DNA from: a virus
IMG/VR virus record: IMGVR_UViG_3300032288_000997
Span: 1 to 26,410 of that record
Reading direction: 5' to 3' (one strand)
DNA: 26,410 nt
The first letter of the stretch is position 1. Each line of letters opens with the position of its first letter. The notes beneath the pieces were generated by a model. It saw nothing but the letters and a program-made list of their open reading frames with translations. It made no database searches and had not been told where the DNA came from. A program made the translations under genes and the position numbers. Of the stretch, positions 11,504 through 20,683 are shown in pieces.

Positions 11504-12085
11504 ATGGAGTGCCGCCTTTCCTCTATGGACGACTTTGTTCCAAACATCGACTCAGATATCCCCCTGCCGGAATCGGCCAAGGAGGCTATGCCAGACCTTT
11601 CTCCACGCGAAGAGTTGGAGATGAGGGCAAGAACGGTCAAGATGATTTCTGATCTGACTGGCAAACCCATCGAACCCTCACCCCAGCACAGGGGACAGGC
11701 TCTTGAAGCGGCCAACCATATGCTGGGCGACAAAAGCGTCAGTCCCCAATTAGCTCTCTACGAGAATGAGACCATTGCATATCTTGCCGGTCTCGTAGCT
11801 CAACACGACACGTACGTTGTCAAGGACTTGGCTCAGATCAAAACGTATGTGGTCAACAAGCTGGTGGAAGAAACGCGCCACCCAGAGGCCAAATACAGGC
11901 TCCAAGCCCTGCGCTCACTCGGTGAAATTGACGGTGTTGATGCGTTCAAACGCCGCACTGAGGTCACACATAAGCAGTCCATCGAGGAAGTAGAGAAAGA
12001 ACTCCTCCTCCTGCTTGAGAAAGCCGAGAAACGTACGTTTGATGCACCTGCCAGAGTCATAAATGACGACATCACTGACATCTGA
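11504..12085 (+). CDS. terS: terminase small subunit (193 aa)
   Basis: Position directly before the large terminase and the overall build support this call. It has an acidic N-terminus, a conserved helical core (SPQLALYENETIAYLAGLVA and RLQALRSLGEIDGVDAFKRR) and a charged C-terminal helix. The small subunit would recognise packaging-initiation DNA and load the large subunit. The ATG at 11504 has no Shine-Dalgarno sequence and may lie almost at the transcript end. An alternative ATG is at 11525. It overlaps terL by 23 bases. Confidence 0.75.
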   Translation: MECRLSSMDDFVPNIDSDIPLPESAKEAMPDLSPREELEMRARTVKMISDLTGKPIEPSPQHRGQALEAANHMLGDKSVSPQLALYENETIAYLAGLVAQHDTYVVKDLAQIKTYVVNKLVEETRHPEAKYRLQALRSLGEIDGVDAFKRRTEVTHKQSIEEVEKELLLLLEKAEKRTFDAPARVINDDITDI

Positions 12086-13583
12086 CAGGGTCTTGGAGAT
12101 CAAAAAACTGCTTCCGTCCATGACGGAAGAGGGCAAACGCCACACTTTGGAGCTTCTCAAGAAGTGGGAAGCTGACAAAGTACAAGTTTTGGGGCGTGAT
12201 TCACTGCTTGATTTCGTCGATCACGTATATCCGGGGTACAAAGTTGGCCCTCATCACCGTAGATTGGCCAGAATTTTTGAAGAAATCGCTGCTGGACGCA
12301 AAAAACGGGTGATCGTCAACATCGCACCGCGTCATGGCAAGTCAGAATTGATCTCCTATCTCGCTCCGGCGTGGTTTTTGGGTAAATACCCCCATAAAAA
12401 GGTCATCATGGCCTCCCATACGTCGGATTTGGCGGTCAATTTCGGTCGTCGGGTGCGAAATCTGGTCGGATCGGACCTCTACAAGGACGTTTTTCCTCAA
12501 GTTGAGCTTCAGGCGGACTCAAAATCAGCCTCACGATGGGGGACAAACTTCAATGGCGAATACTTTGCAATTGGTGTGGGTGGCGCTCTTGCTGGGCGCG
12601 GTGCTGATCTATTTATTATTGACGATCCTCATTCTGAGCAAGAGGCTAAAACTGGAAGACCCGATGTCTTTCTTCCTACTTGGGAGTGGTTTCAGTCTGG
12701 CCCTCTCCAGCGCCTTATGCCGGGAGGTGCGATTATCATTGTTATGACTCGGTGGTCCAAGTTGGACCTCACTGGGCAGGTTATTTCCCAGATGGAGCGC
12801 GAAGAGGACGTTGAGCCGTGGGAGGTGGTTGAGTTTCCGGCCATTTTGAACGACAAACCACTGTGGGCGGACTTCTGGTCACTCGATGAACTGCTGGCCA
12901 AGAAAGCGGGCATGGACCCCCGGTACTGGCAGGCTCAATACATGCAGAACCCTGTCTCGGAAGAGGGGGCGCTGATCAAGCGGGAGTGGTGGCAGATATG
13001 GGACAAGGACAGACCGCCGTCGTGCGAGTTCCTGATCATGTCTCTGGACGCTGCGCAGGAGTCCAACAACAGGGCTGACTACAACGCACTGACAATATGG
13101 GGTGTGTTCTTCAACGAAGAGACAAAGAACTACAACATCATCCTGCTCAACGCCATAAAGAAGCGTATGGAGTTCCCGGAACTCAAGAAAATGGTGCTTG
13201 AGGAGTACAAAGAGTGGGAGCCCGATGCGTTCATCGTGGAGAAAAAGTCCAACGGTGCGGCGCTGTACCAAGAGTTTAGGCGTATGGGGGTGCCTGTCTC
13301 TGAGTTTACGCCGGGTAAAGGGCAGGATAAGATCAGCAGGGTCAACGCCGTTTCTGATTTGTTTTCGTCAGGGATAGTGTGGGCACCGGACCGCAGGTGG
13401 GCCAAAGAGGTCATTGAGGAGTGCAATGACTTCCCGTCGGGGGCCAATGATGACTTGGTGGACTCGACAACACAAGCCCTGATGCGCTTTCGGCAAGGGG
13501 GCTTTATCAGGTTGCCGATGGATGAGCCTGAAGAGACTATGTATTTCAAGAGTCACCGCAGAGAGCGGTACTACACGGTTTAA
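12063..13583 (+). CDS. terL: terminase large subunit (506 aa)
   Basis: Packaging motor ATPase and nuclease. Walker A is APRHGKSE (88-95), and Walker B with the catalytic acid is LFIIDDPH (183-190). A coupling-type MTRW lies at 228-231. The C-terminal RNase-H-like nuclease shows D329 in MSLDAA, E393 in IVEKKSNG and the acidic pair in ANDDLVDS (461-468). Length and order of motifs are normal for the family. The ATG overlaps terS and lacks a strong Shine-Dalgarno sequence, so translation is likely coupled. The protein would dock on the portal encoded next. Confidence 0.95.
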   Translation: MTTSLTSDRVLEIKKLLPSMTEEGKRHTLELLKKWEADKVQVLGRDSLLDFVDHVYPGYKVGPHHRRLARIFEEIAAGRKKRVIVNIAPRHGKSELISYLAPAWFLGKYPHKKVIMASHTSDLAVNFGRRVRNLVGSDLYKDVFPQVELQADSKSASRWGTNFNGEYFAIGVGGALAGRGADLFIIDDPHSEQEAKTGRPDVFLPTWEWFQSGPLQRLMPGGAIIIVMTRWSKLDLTGQVISQMEREEDVEPWEVVEFPAILNDKPLWADFWSLDELLAKKAGMDPRYWQAQYMQNPVSEEGALIKREWWQIWDKDRPPSCEFLIMSLDAAQESNNRADYNALTIWGVFFNEETKNYNIILLNAIKKRMEFPELKKMVLEEYKEWEPDAFIVEKKSNGAALYQEFRRMGVPVSEFTPGKGQDKISRVNAVSDLFSSGIVWAPDRRWAKEVIEECNDFPSGANDDLVDSTTQALMRFRQGGFIRLPMDEPEETMYFKSHRRERYYTV

Positions 13584-13592
13584 GGAGCCATC

Positions 13593-16070
13593 ATGGCAAT
13601 GGAAAAAGGTTTGTACGCAGCGCCTCTGGGGATGATGGAGGATGTTGCTCCTCCCGTGGAGATTGAGATCGAGAACCCCGAAGAGGTACGCATCGGCATG
13701 GGCGACATTGAGATTGACCTCAAGCCGCGTAAAGAAACGGCGGAAGATTTTGACGCCAACCTCGCGGAATATATGGACTCAAGTGAGTTGGACTCCTTGG
13801 GTTCAGAGCTTGTCGATGAGTTTGACAAGGACGTACAAGATCGCAAAGAGTGGATGCAGACCTACGTAGAGGGGCTCAAGCTACTGGGTCTGAAGTACGA
13901 GGAGCGTACAGAGCCGTGGAACGGAGCTTGTGGCGTGTTTCACCCCATGCTCACTGAGTCTGTGGTGCGGTTCCAGAGTGAGGGGATTACGGAGACGTTC
14001 CCCGCTGCGGGACCAGTCAAGACCACAATTATTGGCCGCGACACTCCCGAGGTAGAAGAAGCGGCGGCGCGGGTGCGCGATGACATGAACTACCAGCTTA
14101 CCGAGGTGATGGTCGAGTACCGTCCCGAGCACGAGAAGCTGCTGTGGAACTTGCCGATTGCGGGCAGCGCCTTCAAGAAGGTGTACTACGACCCAAGTCT
14201 CGGGCGTCAGGCGGCGGTGTTTATCCCCGCAGAAGACATCGTGGTGCCCTACGGCGCATCAAGTATCGAGAAGGCAGAGCGGGTCACGCATGTGATGCGT
14301 AAGACCAAGAACGACGTTACCAAGCTGATGGAGGCTGGGTTCTACGTGGACGTAGACCTCGGAGAGCCCACGCACCAGCTTGACGACATCGAGAAGCAGA
14401 AGGCCGAAGAGACCGGCATGTCTGCGATACAGGATGATCGGTTCCGCATCCTTGAGATGCACATCGACCTTGACTTGCCCGGATTTGAGCACAAGAATAA
14501 GAAGGGAGAGCCCACTGGGATTGCACTGCCGTACGTGATCACAGTTGAAAAGGGCACCAGCAAGATTCTGGCTATCCGCCGCAATTGGTATGAAGATGAC
14601 CAACTCCACCTCAAACGGCAGCACTTCGTCCACTATCAATACATCCCCGGCTTCGGGTTCTACGGCTACGGGCTTATCCATCTCATTGGAGGTTACGCTA
14701 AGTCCGCTACCATGCTCATCCGCCAATTGGTTGATGCGGGCACTCTCTCGAATCTCCCCGGAGGACTTAAATCACGGGGCCTTCGGATTAAAGGTGATGA
14801 CACTCCCATCGCGCCGGGAGAGTTCCGAGATGTAGATGTACCGTCCGGTTCGATCCGCGACAACATCCTGCCCCTGCCGTACAAGGAGCCGTCTCAGGTT
14901 CTATACACGCTGTTCAATCAGATCGTGACGGAGGGCCGTCAGTTTGCCTCCGCTGGCGACATGAGCGTCAGTGACATGTCGGCCAACGCTCCAGTTGGTA
15001 CGACTCTGGCCCTGTTGGAGCGGCAGTTGAAGGTAATGGGCGCTGTTCAAGCGCGGATGCACTTCTCGATGAAGCAGGAGTTCAAGCTCCTCAAAGTGAT
15101 CATCGCGGACTATACGCCCGAGGAGTATGACTACGAGCCGGTCGATGGCTCCCGCAAGGCCAAGAAGTCCGACTACGACATGGTCGACGTCATCCCGGTG
15201 AGCGACCCCAACGCCTCCACTATGGCGCAGAAGGTGGTCCAGTATCAAGCGGTGCTTCAGTTGGCTCAGACCGCTCCCCAGTTGTATGACATGCCGCTGC
15301 TCCACCGTCAGATGATTGAGGTGCTGGGCATCAAGAACGCGGCCAAGCTGGTCCCGATTGAAGAAGATGCGACGCCAATTGACCCGGTACAGGAGAACAT
15401 GAATCTCTTGACGCAAAAGCCAGTCAAGGCGTTCTTGGAGCAGAACCATCAGGCGCACATTCAGGCCCACATGGCTGCTATGCAGAGTCCGAAGATTCAG
15501 CAGCTTTTGCAGATGAACCCCGCTGCGCAGACTATTGTCGCCGCAACTATGGCCCACATTAACGAGCACCTTGCGTTCCAGTATCGCATTGAGGTTGAGC
15601 AAGCTATGGGTATGCCGCTGCCCCCGCTGCAAGAAAAAGGAGAAGAGCAACAGAAGATTCCGCCGCAGCTTGCAGACCGGGTGGCGGTGCTTTCTGCGCA
15701 AGCGAGTCAGCAGTTGCTCCAGCGTGAGCAGCAGGAGATGGCACAGATGCAGGCCCAGCAACAGATGCAGGACCCGGTGGTTCAAATGCAGATGCAAGAG
15801 TTGCAGTTGAAGATGAAAGACCTTGAACTCAAAGCACAGAAGCAGGCCACCGACGCAGCGGCAAAAGCCGATCAGATCAGGGTTGAGGAAGCACGGATTG
15901 CAGCGCAGAAAGAAATTGCCGCCATGCAGGTTGCAGCCAACGCAGCCGCCGCGAAGGACAAGCTCAACAAAAACATTGAGCTTGAGGGAGCCCGACTTGG
16001 CGTACAGATCGCCAAGGAGAGGTCACAGGCAAACCGCCCACAACGCCAGCCCGAAAGGAGTAAGTCGTAA
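13593..16070 (+). CDS. portal protein (825 aa)
   Basis: Forms the dodecameric ring through which DNA enters the head. Evidence is its position after terL, its size, and a portal-like middle with NLPIAGSAFKKVYYDP, DIVVPYGASSIEKAERVTHV and MSANAPVGTTLALLERQLKV. The last 150 residues are rich in Q, A and M (QQLLQREQQEMAQMQAQQQM) and predict a long coiled coil, perhaps the inner barrel. It is long for a portal, comparable to P22-like portals with barrels. AAGGAG precedes the ATG. Confidence 0.88.
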   Translation: MAMEKGLYAAPLGMMEDVAPPVEIEIENPEEVRIGMGDIEIDLKPRKETAEDFDANLAEYMDSSELDSLGSELVDEFDKDVQDRKEWMQTYVEGLKLLGLKYEERTEPWNGACGVFHPMLTESVVRFQSEGITETFPAAGPVKTTIIGRDTPEVEEAAARVRDDMNYQLTEVMVEYRPEHEKLLWNLPIAGSAFKKVYYDPSLGRQAAVFIPAEDIVVPYGASSIEKAERVTHVMRKTKNDVTKLMEAGFYVDVDLGEPTHQLDDIEKQKAEETGMSAIQDDRFRILEMHIDLDLPGFEHKNKKGEPTGIALPYVITVEKGTSKILAIRRNWYEDDQLHLKRQHFVHYQYIPGFGFYGYGLIHLIGGYAKSATMLIRQLVDAGTLSNLPGGLKSRGLRIKGDDTPIAPGEFRDVDVPSGSIRDNILPLPYKEPSQVLYTLFNQIVTEGRQFASAGDMSVSDMSANAPVGTTLALLERQLKVMGAVQARMHFSMKQEFKLLKVIIADYTPEEYDYEPVDGSRKAKKSDYDMVDVIPVSDPNASTMAQKVVQYQAVLQLAQTAPQLYDMPLLHRQMIEVLGIKNAAKLVPIEEDATPIDPVQENMNLLTQKPVKAFLEQNHQAHIQAHMAAMQSPKIQQLLQMNPAAQTIVAATMAHINEHLAFQYRIEVEQAMGMPLPPLQEKGEEQQKIPPQLADRVAVLSAQASQQLLQREQQEMAQMQAQQQMQDPVVQMQMQELQLKMKDLELKAQKQATDAAAKADQIRVEEARIAAQKEIAAMQVAANAAAAKDKLNKNIELEGARLGVQIAKERSQANRPQRQPERSKS

Positions 16071-16267
16071 TGAATGATGCCATCCGAGTGCTTGCACTCG
16101 TGCAGAAAGAGATTGATAAGTACCGGCAGGAGCAAGTTGCCTTTCTTGCGGCCAGCCGAGCCGATACGTACGACGAGTACAAAAAAGTCTGTGGAGTGAT
16201 CCGGGGTCTTAACTACGCAGATCATGTGATTGACGACCTCGTGCGAAAGGTAACCAACGATGAGTGA
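16070..16267 (+). CDS. small conserved head-region protein (65 aa)
   Basis: Helical protein starting MNDAIRVLALVQKEIDKYRQ, with VCGVIRGLNYADHVIDDLVR in the second half. Small proteins of this pattern sit directly after portal genes in related phages; no function is established. Its ATG shares a base with the portal stop (TAATG), so it is translationally coupled. It ends eight bases inside the next gene. Confidence 0.75.
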   Translation: MNDAIRVLALVQKEIDKYRQEQVAFLAASRADTYDEYKKVCGVIRGLNYADHVIDDLVRKVTNDE

Positions 16268-16664
16268 ATTTGATGTGGCTGCTGTAGACCTCTCCGGTAT
16301 TCTGAACAAGAGTGCGGAGGAAAAGGCCAAACAGCTTCCTGACCCGAAGACATACCACATGCTTTGTGTGGTACCGGAGGCGATGGCGGAGTATGAAGAC
16401 AGTGAAATTCTTAAGTCCGCACAAACCATGCACTACGAGGAGGTTCTGACCCCCGTGTTGTTTGTGGTCAAGCTAGGTCCTGATTGCTACAAAGACCCCA
16501 CTCGTTTCCCCAGTGGGCCGTCGTGCAGAGAGGGTGACTTTGTCATCGTCCGACCCAATTCAGGCACTCGTCTGAAGATTCATGGCCGAGAGTTCCGTAT
16601 CATCAACGATGAATCGGTCGAAGCCGTTGTGGAAGACCCGCGTGGGATCACCCGCGCTGCATAA
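16260..16664 (+). CDS. GroES-like co-chaperonin (134 aa)
   Basis: The C-terminal two-thirds fit a Cpn10 beta barrel: VLFVVKLGPDCYKDPTRF, then GPSCREGDFVIVRPNSGTR, then KIHGREFRIINDESVEAVVE. The mobile loop expected in GroES lies before VLFVVKL. Phage versions (T4 gp31-like) replace host GroES so that host GroEL can fold the capsid protein. The location between portal and scaffold/capsid genes supports that role. About 40 N-terminal residues extend beyond a typical GroES. No GroEL is encoded here. Confidence 0.75.
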   Translation: MSEFDVAAVDLSGILNKSAEEKAKQLPDPKTYHMLCVVPEAMAEYEDSEILKSAQTMHYEEVLTPVLFVVKLGPDCYKDPTRFPSGPSCREGDFVIVRPNSGTRLKIHGREFRIINDESVEAVVEDPRGITRAA

Positions 16665-16674
16665 GGAGTAACAG

Positions 16675-17679
16675 ATGGCAACGCAAGATTTTGAAGAGTT
16701 TGAGTTCCCCGATGAGGCGGAACAAAAGGCGAAATTCAAGGCCGACAAAGCCGATGACGCCGATGTAAAGATTGAAGTCGAGGACGACACGCCGCCACAA
16801 GACCGTGGCCGAAAAGCCGCGCCTCCTCCAGAAGAACTTACGGATGAGGAGTTGAACTCCTACGACGAGAAAGTTCAAGCGCGGTTCAAGAAATTTACCC
16901 GTGGGTATCACGATGAGCGTCGCGCCAAAGAGCAGGCGATGCGAGAGAAAGAGGTTGCTGAAGAGTTCGCCCGCAAGGTGTTTGAACAGAATAAAAAGCT
17001 CCAGCAGCAGCTTTCTAACGGCAGTAAAGCCTACATCGAGACATCCAAAAATGCTGCTCAGGCCGAGCTTGAGTCAGCCAAGGAAAAGTACCGCAAAGCC
17101 TATGAGGCGGCGGATTCTGAGGCCATTATTCAGGCGCAAGAGGCTATTACCAAAGCCACTTTGAGGCTTGATAAAGCCGAAACTCTCAAACCAATTGAGG
17201 TTGAGAAGGAAGAAGAATTTAGCCCCGCCAAGGCAGAGCCTGCCGCCCCGAGAGTCAGTCCCCGGACCAAACGATGGGTGGAAGCCAATAGTGATTGGTT
17301 TGGCGCGGACGAAGAAATGACGATGGCTGCAATGGGTATTGACAAGAAGTTGCAGCGAGAGTATGGTGCGGAATATGTTGGTACGGAAGAGTATTTCCAG
17401 ACAATTGACCGCACCATACGAAAAAGATTTCCTGAGTTCTTTGAGACTCAGAGCCAAGAGGACGATGACCCGCCTCCACGAAAGAGGTCAGCCCCGGCTG
17501 AGGAGGAAGAACTCCCACGCCGTGCTTCAAGACCATCTGCGGTGGTAGCTCCGGCTTCCCGTAGTTCGTCGCCTAGTCGTATCAAACTGAAACAGTCTCA
17601 AGTAAGTCTCGCAAGAAAACTTGGGATTACACCGGAAGAATACGCAAAACAGGTTGCTTTACTTAACAGAGGTGAATAA
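16675..17679 (+). CDS. putative scaffolding protein (334 aa)
   Basis: Highly charged, mostly helical protein: acidic N-terminus (about 1-60), a long coiled coil (about 65-175), a WVEANSDWFGADEEMTMAAM segment in the middle, a proline- and serine-rich linker, and a basic C-terminal helix KLGITPEEYAKQVALL. Position before the capsid gene, coiled coil and charge pattern fit an internal scaffold that shapes the procapsid. Sequence alone does not prove it. AAGGAGTAACAG precedes the ATG. Confidence 0.7.
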   Translation: MATQDFEEFEFPDEAEQKAKFKADKADDADVKIEVEDDTPPQDRGRKAAPPPEELTDEELNSYDEKVQARFKKFTRGYHDERRAKEQAMREKEVAEEFARKVFEQNKKLQQQLSNGSKAYIETSKNAAQAELESAKEKYRKAYEAADSEAIIQAQEAITKATLRLDKAETLKPIEVEKEEEFSPAKAEPAAPRVSPRTKRWVEANSDWFGADEEMTMAAMGIDKKLQREYGAEYVGTEEYFQTIDRTIRKRFPEFFETQSQEDDDPPPRKRSAPAEEEELPRRASRPSAVVAPASRSSSPSRIKLKQSQVSLARKLGITPEEYAKQVALLNRGE

Positions 17680-18158
17680 TGGATCAGCAAACTCAAACCG
17701 ACGCTCCCGTACGTCAGAATCGCTTGGCCCGTGCAATGGAGTCGCGTGAAAAAAACATGCGCCCCCAGCAGTGGCGCGATCCGGATGCCCTACCCAACCC
17801 TGATGAACGTCCGGGCTGGAAGCATCGCTGGGTCCGGTTGAGCACTATGGGTACTGGTGATCCCAAGAACATCTCTAGTAAGTTGCGCGAAGGATACGAA
17901 CCCTGCAAAGCAGAGGACTATCCTGAGCTTATGTTGCCCGCTGTGACTGAGGGCCGCTTCAAGGGCGGCATCGAGATCGGCGGATTGTTGCTTTGCCGCA
18001 TTCCGGAAGAATTTTTGCAACAGAGGATGCAAGCTCTTGAGCAGAGAAACAAAGTTCAGATGGAGTCGGTAGACAACGCTTACCTCAGTGAAAGTGATCC
18101 TCGGATGAAGAAGTTCTCTGAACGAAGCACCAAGGTCACTTTTGGTTCTGGTTCTTAA
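17679..18158 (+). CDS. conserved head-region protein (159 aa)
   Basis: Features GWKHRWVRLSTMGTGDPKNI followed by SSKLREGYEPCKAEDYPEL, then IEIGGLLLCRIPEEF and an ending ERSTKVTFGSGS. This pattern is conserved in phage proteins just before capsid genes. The role is unknown; it may be a minor head or assembly protein. Its ATG shares a base with the scaffold stop (TAATG), with AGAGGTG as Shine-Dalgarno. Confidence 0.75.
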   Translation: MDQQTQTDAPVRQNRLARAMESREKNMRPQQWRDPDALPNPDERPGWKHRWVRLSTMGTGDPKNISSKLREGYEPCKAEDYPELMLPAVTEGRFKGGIEIGGLLLCRIPEEFLQQRMQALEQRNKVQMESVDNAYLSESDPRMKKFSERSTKVTFGSGS

Positions 18159-18173
18159 ATCAAGGAGTCTCTA

Positions 18174-18866
18174 ATGGCTTATCCCACCATCGACCGTCCT
18201 TACGGTCTTAAGCCGATCAATTTGATCGGTGGTCAGGTGTTCGCCGGACAAACTCGCCAATATCAGATTGACCCTGCCGGGTTCGCTGGTAACATCTTTT
18301 ATGGAGATGTGGTGAAGCTTGTTTCGACGGGCTATCTGGAAAAAGATACCGGGCAGGCAACTGCCACTCCCGTTGGTATCTTCCAAGGTTGTTCTTACGT
18401 TAACGCGCAAGGCCAAACCATCTTCGCGCAGTACTACCCCACCGGGTACGCTGCACCTACCGGCACCACCATCACCGCTTATGTCGTTGATGATCCGGAC
18501 GTCCTGTTCAAGGCCGTTCTGGTTGCTGGTCAGACCGAAGGCGGCAATGGCTTGACCCCCACTTATCTGGGGATCAGCGTGATTGGTACGAACGCTGAAC
18601 TGGTGCAAAACGCTGGTTTGACCTCTACCGGCGACAGCCGTATCGGGGTTTACACCACGGGCAACACCGGCACTGCATCGCTGCCTATCCGCATCATTGA
18701 TGTGGTTCCCGATACTGCCAACTCGTCTGGTAACTTTGTCGAAGTGATTTGCAAGTGGAACGCTCCGTACGTGGTTTCTGCCACCACTGAGCCAACCCCG
18801 GGCACCTTCGCCACTACCAGCACTGTGACTGGCGGGCATCAGTACCTCAACCCCGTTGGCGTTTAA
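18174..18866 (+). CDS. putative capsid decoration or minor head protein (230 aa)
   Basis: Beta-rich protein starting MAYPTIDRPYGLKPINLIGG and rich in T, G, V and A, with no catalytic motif. A gene directly before the major capsid gene with this composition usually encodes a structural head component, such as a decoration protein; that assignment is by position. CAAGGAGTCTCTA precedes the ATG. High-level expression is likely because it sits 15 bases from the capsid gene. Confidence 0.65.
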   Translation: MAYPTIDRPYGLKPINLIGGQVFAGQTRQYQIDPAGFAGNIFYGDVVKLVSTGYLEKDTGQATATPVGIFQGCSYVNAQGQTIFAQYYPTGYAAPTGTTITAYVVDDPDVLFKAVLVAGQTEGGNGLTPTYLGISVIGTNAELVQNAGLTSTGDSRIGVYTTGNTGTASLPIRIIDVVPDTANSSGNFVEVICKWNAPYVVSATTEPTPGTFATTSTVTGGHQYLNPVGV

Positions 18867-18881
18867 GCAAAGGAGTAAATC

Positions 18882-19793
18882 ATGGCTATTTCACGCGCAC
18901 AACTGCTGAAAGAGCTGCTCCCCGGCCTGAACGCCCTGTTCGGGATGGAGTACGCTCGTTATGGCGAAGAGCACAAGGAAATCTACGAGACCGAGACTTC
19001 CGAGCGTTCGTTTGAAGAGGAAACCAAACTGTCTGGCTTCTCCGCCGCTCCGGTGAAGAACGAGGGCAGTGCAATTGCCTATGACAACGCGCAAGAGGCT
19101 TGGACCACTCGATACACCCACGAAACCATCGCTCTGGGTTTCTCGATCACCGAAGAGGCGATTGAAGACAACCTGTATGACAGCCTCTCGGCTCGTTATA
19201 CCAAGGCGCTGGCTCGTGCTATGGCCTACACCAAACAGGTGAAAGCCGCCGCTGTGCTGAACAACGGTTTCTCCAACACCTACCCCGGTGGTGATGGCGT
19301 CTCCCTGTTCAACGCAAACCATCCGCTGGTGTCGGGTGGCGTCAACAGCAACACTCCCGGTACTCAGGTCGACCTGAACGAGACTTCCTTGGAAGCCGCC
19401 GTTATTCAGATCGCCGGTTGGACCGATGAGCGTGGCTTGCTGATCGCTGCCAAGCCCAAGAAGCTGATTGTTCCCCCCAGCCTGATGTTCGTGGCCAAGC
19501 GTCTGCTTGACACCGAACTGCGGGTTGCAACTGCTGATAACGATATCAACGCTATCAAGCAGATGGGCGCAATCCCTGAGGGTTACACGGTCAACCACTT
19601 CTTGACCGACACCAACGCTTGGTTCCTGACCACGGACGTTCCCAACGGCATGAAGCACTTCGTGCGGACCCCGTTGCAGAACTCTATGGACGGCGACTTT
19701 GACACCGGCAACGTCCGGTACAAGGCTCGTGAGCGTTACTCGTTCGGCTGGTCGGATCCGTTGGGTATGTGGGGCTCGTCAGGCTCGACCTGA
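18882..19793 (+). CDS. major capsid protein (303 aa)
   Basis: HK97-fold-type capsid protein by pattern: an N-terminal helix, a segment FSITEEAIEDNLYDSLSARY, a flexible region with FNANHPLVSGGVNSN, then LEAAVIQIAGWTDERGLLIA followed by KPKKLIVPPSLMFVAKRLL, and a C-terminal KARERYSFGWSDPLGMWG. The NHPLVSGG and DERGL...P..L pattern is common in Mu-gpT-like capsid proteins. A very good ribosome-binding site (AAAGGAG) and a strong terminator just after the stop agree with high expression. Confidence 0.9.
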   Translation: MAISRAQLLKELLPGLNALFGMEYARYGEEHKEIYETETSERSFEEETKLSGFSAAPVKNEGSAIAYDNAQEAWTTRYTHETIALGFSITEEAIEDNLYDSLSARYTKALARAMAYTKQVKAAAVLNNGFSNTYPGGDGVSLFNANHPLVSGGVNSNTPGTQVDLNETSLEAAVIQIAGWTDERGLLIAAKPKKLIVPPSLMFVAKRLLDTELRVATADNDINAIKQMGAIPEGYTVNHFLTDTNAWFLTTDVPNGMKHFVRTPLQNSMDGDFDTGNVRYKARERYSFGWSDPLGMWGSSGST

Positions 19794-19803
19794 TGAAAAC
19801 CCA

Positions 19804-19850
19804 GTAACCATGCGGGTTACAGAGGGGGACTTCGGTCCCCCTTTCTTTTT
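19804..19850 (+). terminator. strong terminator after the capsid gene
   Basis: AGGGGGAC (19823-19830) pairs with GTCCCCCT (19835-19842) around a TTCG tetraloop and runs into TTTCTTTTT. A second hairpin, GTAACC/GGTTAC, lies just before it (19804-19820). Confidence 0.92.
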
Positions 19851-19854
19851 GAGC

Positions 19855-19883
19855 TTGCGTTATTCATTCTCCTGATGTACACT
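19855..19883 (+). promoter_or_regulatory. promoter of the homing-endonuclease-like gene
   Basis: TTGCGT (19855-19860) and TACACT (19878-19883) lie 17 bases apart directly after the capsid terminator. Predicted start near 19890. Both hexamers are only partial matches. Confidence 0.5.
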
Positions 19884-19907
19884 ATGGGCACCAACCACGG
19901 AGCCCCT

Positions 19908-20636
19908 ATGCGCTGCATCTACAAAATCATCAACGTCCTCAACCAGAACTTTTACGTTGGAAGTGCCGTCAATTACGAGAAGCGGAAGGCGCGACATTTA
20001 TGGCGTCTGCGGCGGGGGGATCACGCCAACAAACACTTGCAAGCGGCGTGGATCAAGTACGGTGAGAAGGCGTTTGTATTTGCGGTCGTACAGACGGTGC
20101 CGGATACCGAAGACCTTCTAGCCGCTGAAAATGTTTGGCTCAAGGAGCATGTGGGCAAGGATTACTGCTATAACTTGGCTACGGACGCTACGGCCCCAAC
20201 ACGCGGTTGGTTTGGTGAAAAGAACCCAATGTGGGGTAAAAGATTTGCACAATCAGACGAAGCCAAAGCCAAAATTGCCGCAGCTTCCAAAACCCGCATC
20301 CAAACCGATGAGGAGAAATTCAAGCGCAGGGCCACCATGCGGGGCAAGCCTCAACCCGCCGCAGTCCGTGCCAAGATCAGCGCCACCTTGTCCGGGGAAG
20401 GCAACTTCTGGTACGGCAAAAAACGCCCCGATCATGGGGCCAAGGTCAGCAAGGCGGTAGAGGTGACAGATACATCAGGGAACGCTACGGTGTACGCCAG
20501 TATTGCTGCACTGCGGGAGGCGTTGAAGCTCAAGCCACCAACCGTGAACCGGGCACTGAAGTCTGGCGCACCACTGACTCGTGGGCCGCTTAAAGGCTGG
20601 TCTTTTAGATATGTTGACACCACAACACCGGCATGA
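19908..20636 (+). CDS. GIY-YIG homing endonuclease with NUMOD domains (242 aa)
   Basis: The N-terminal domain has the GIY-YIG signature in diverged form: CIYKIIN (Y5) and YVGSA (Y16, G18). The catalytic arginine is probably in KRKARH and a conserved glutamate in AAENVWL. NUMOD3-like modules follow (NPMWGKRFAQSDEAKAKI and NFWYGKKRPDHGAKVS). A C-terminal NUMOD1-like helix-turn-helix (ASIAALREALKLKPPTVNRAL) would bind DNA. Such free-standing enzymes spread by cutting alleles that lack them. The ATG at 19908 fits the domain start and has CGGAG upstream; an ATG at 19875 would begin inside the predicted promoter. Confidence 0.85.
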   Translation: MRCIYKIINVLNQNFYVGSAVNYEKRKARHLWRLRRGDHANKHLQAAWIKYGEKAFVFAVVQTVPDTEDLLAAENVWLKEHVGKDYCYNLATDATAPTRGWFGEKNPMWGKRFAQSDEAKAKIAAASKTRIQTDEEKFKRRATMRGKPQPAAVRAKISATLSGEGNFWYGKKRPDHGAKVSKAVEVTDTSGNATVYASIAALREALKLKPPTVNRALKSGAPLTRGPLKGWSFRYVDTTTPA

Positions 20637-20683
20637 TAAAAATTGTTTGGGCAATCTTGCCCTTCACACACAGAGGTACACAC

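Noticed and set aside
14901-15797. Leftward 298-aa open frame antisense to the portal gene
   Set aside because: Leucine/histidine/arginine-rich product typical of the complement of a Q- and E-rich coding frame. No start signal.
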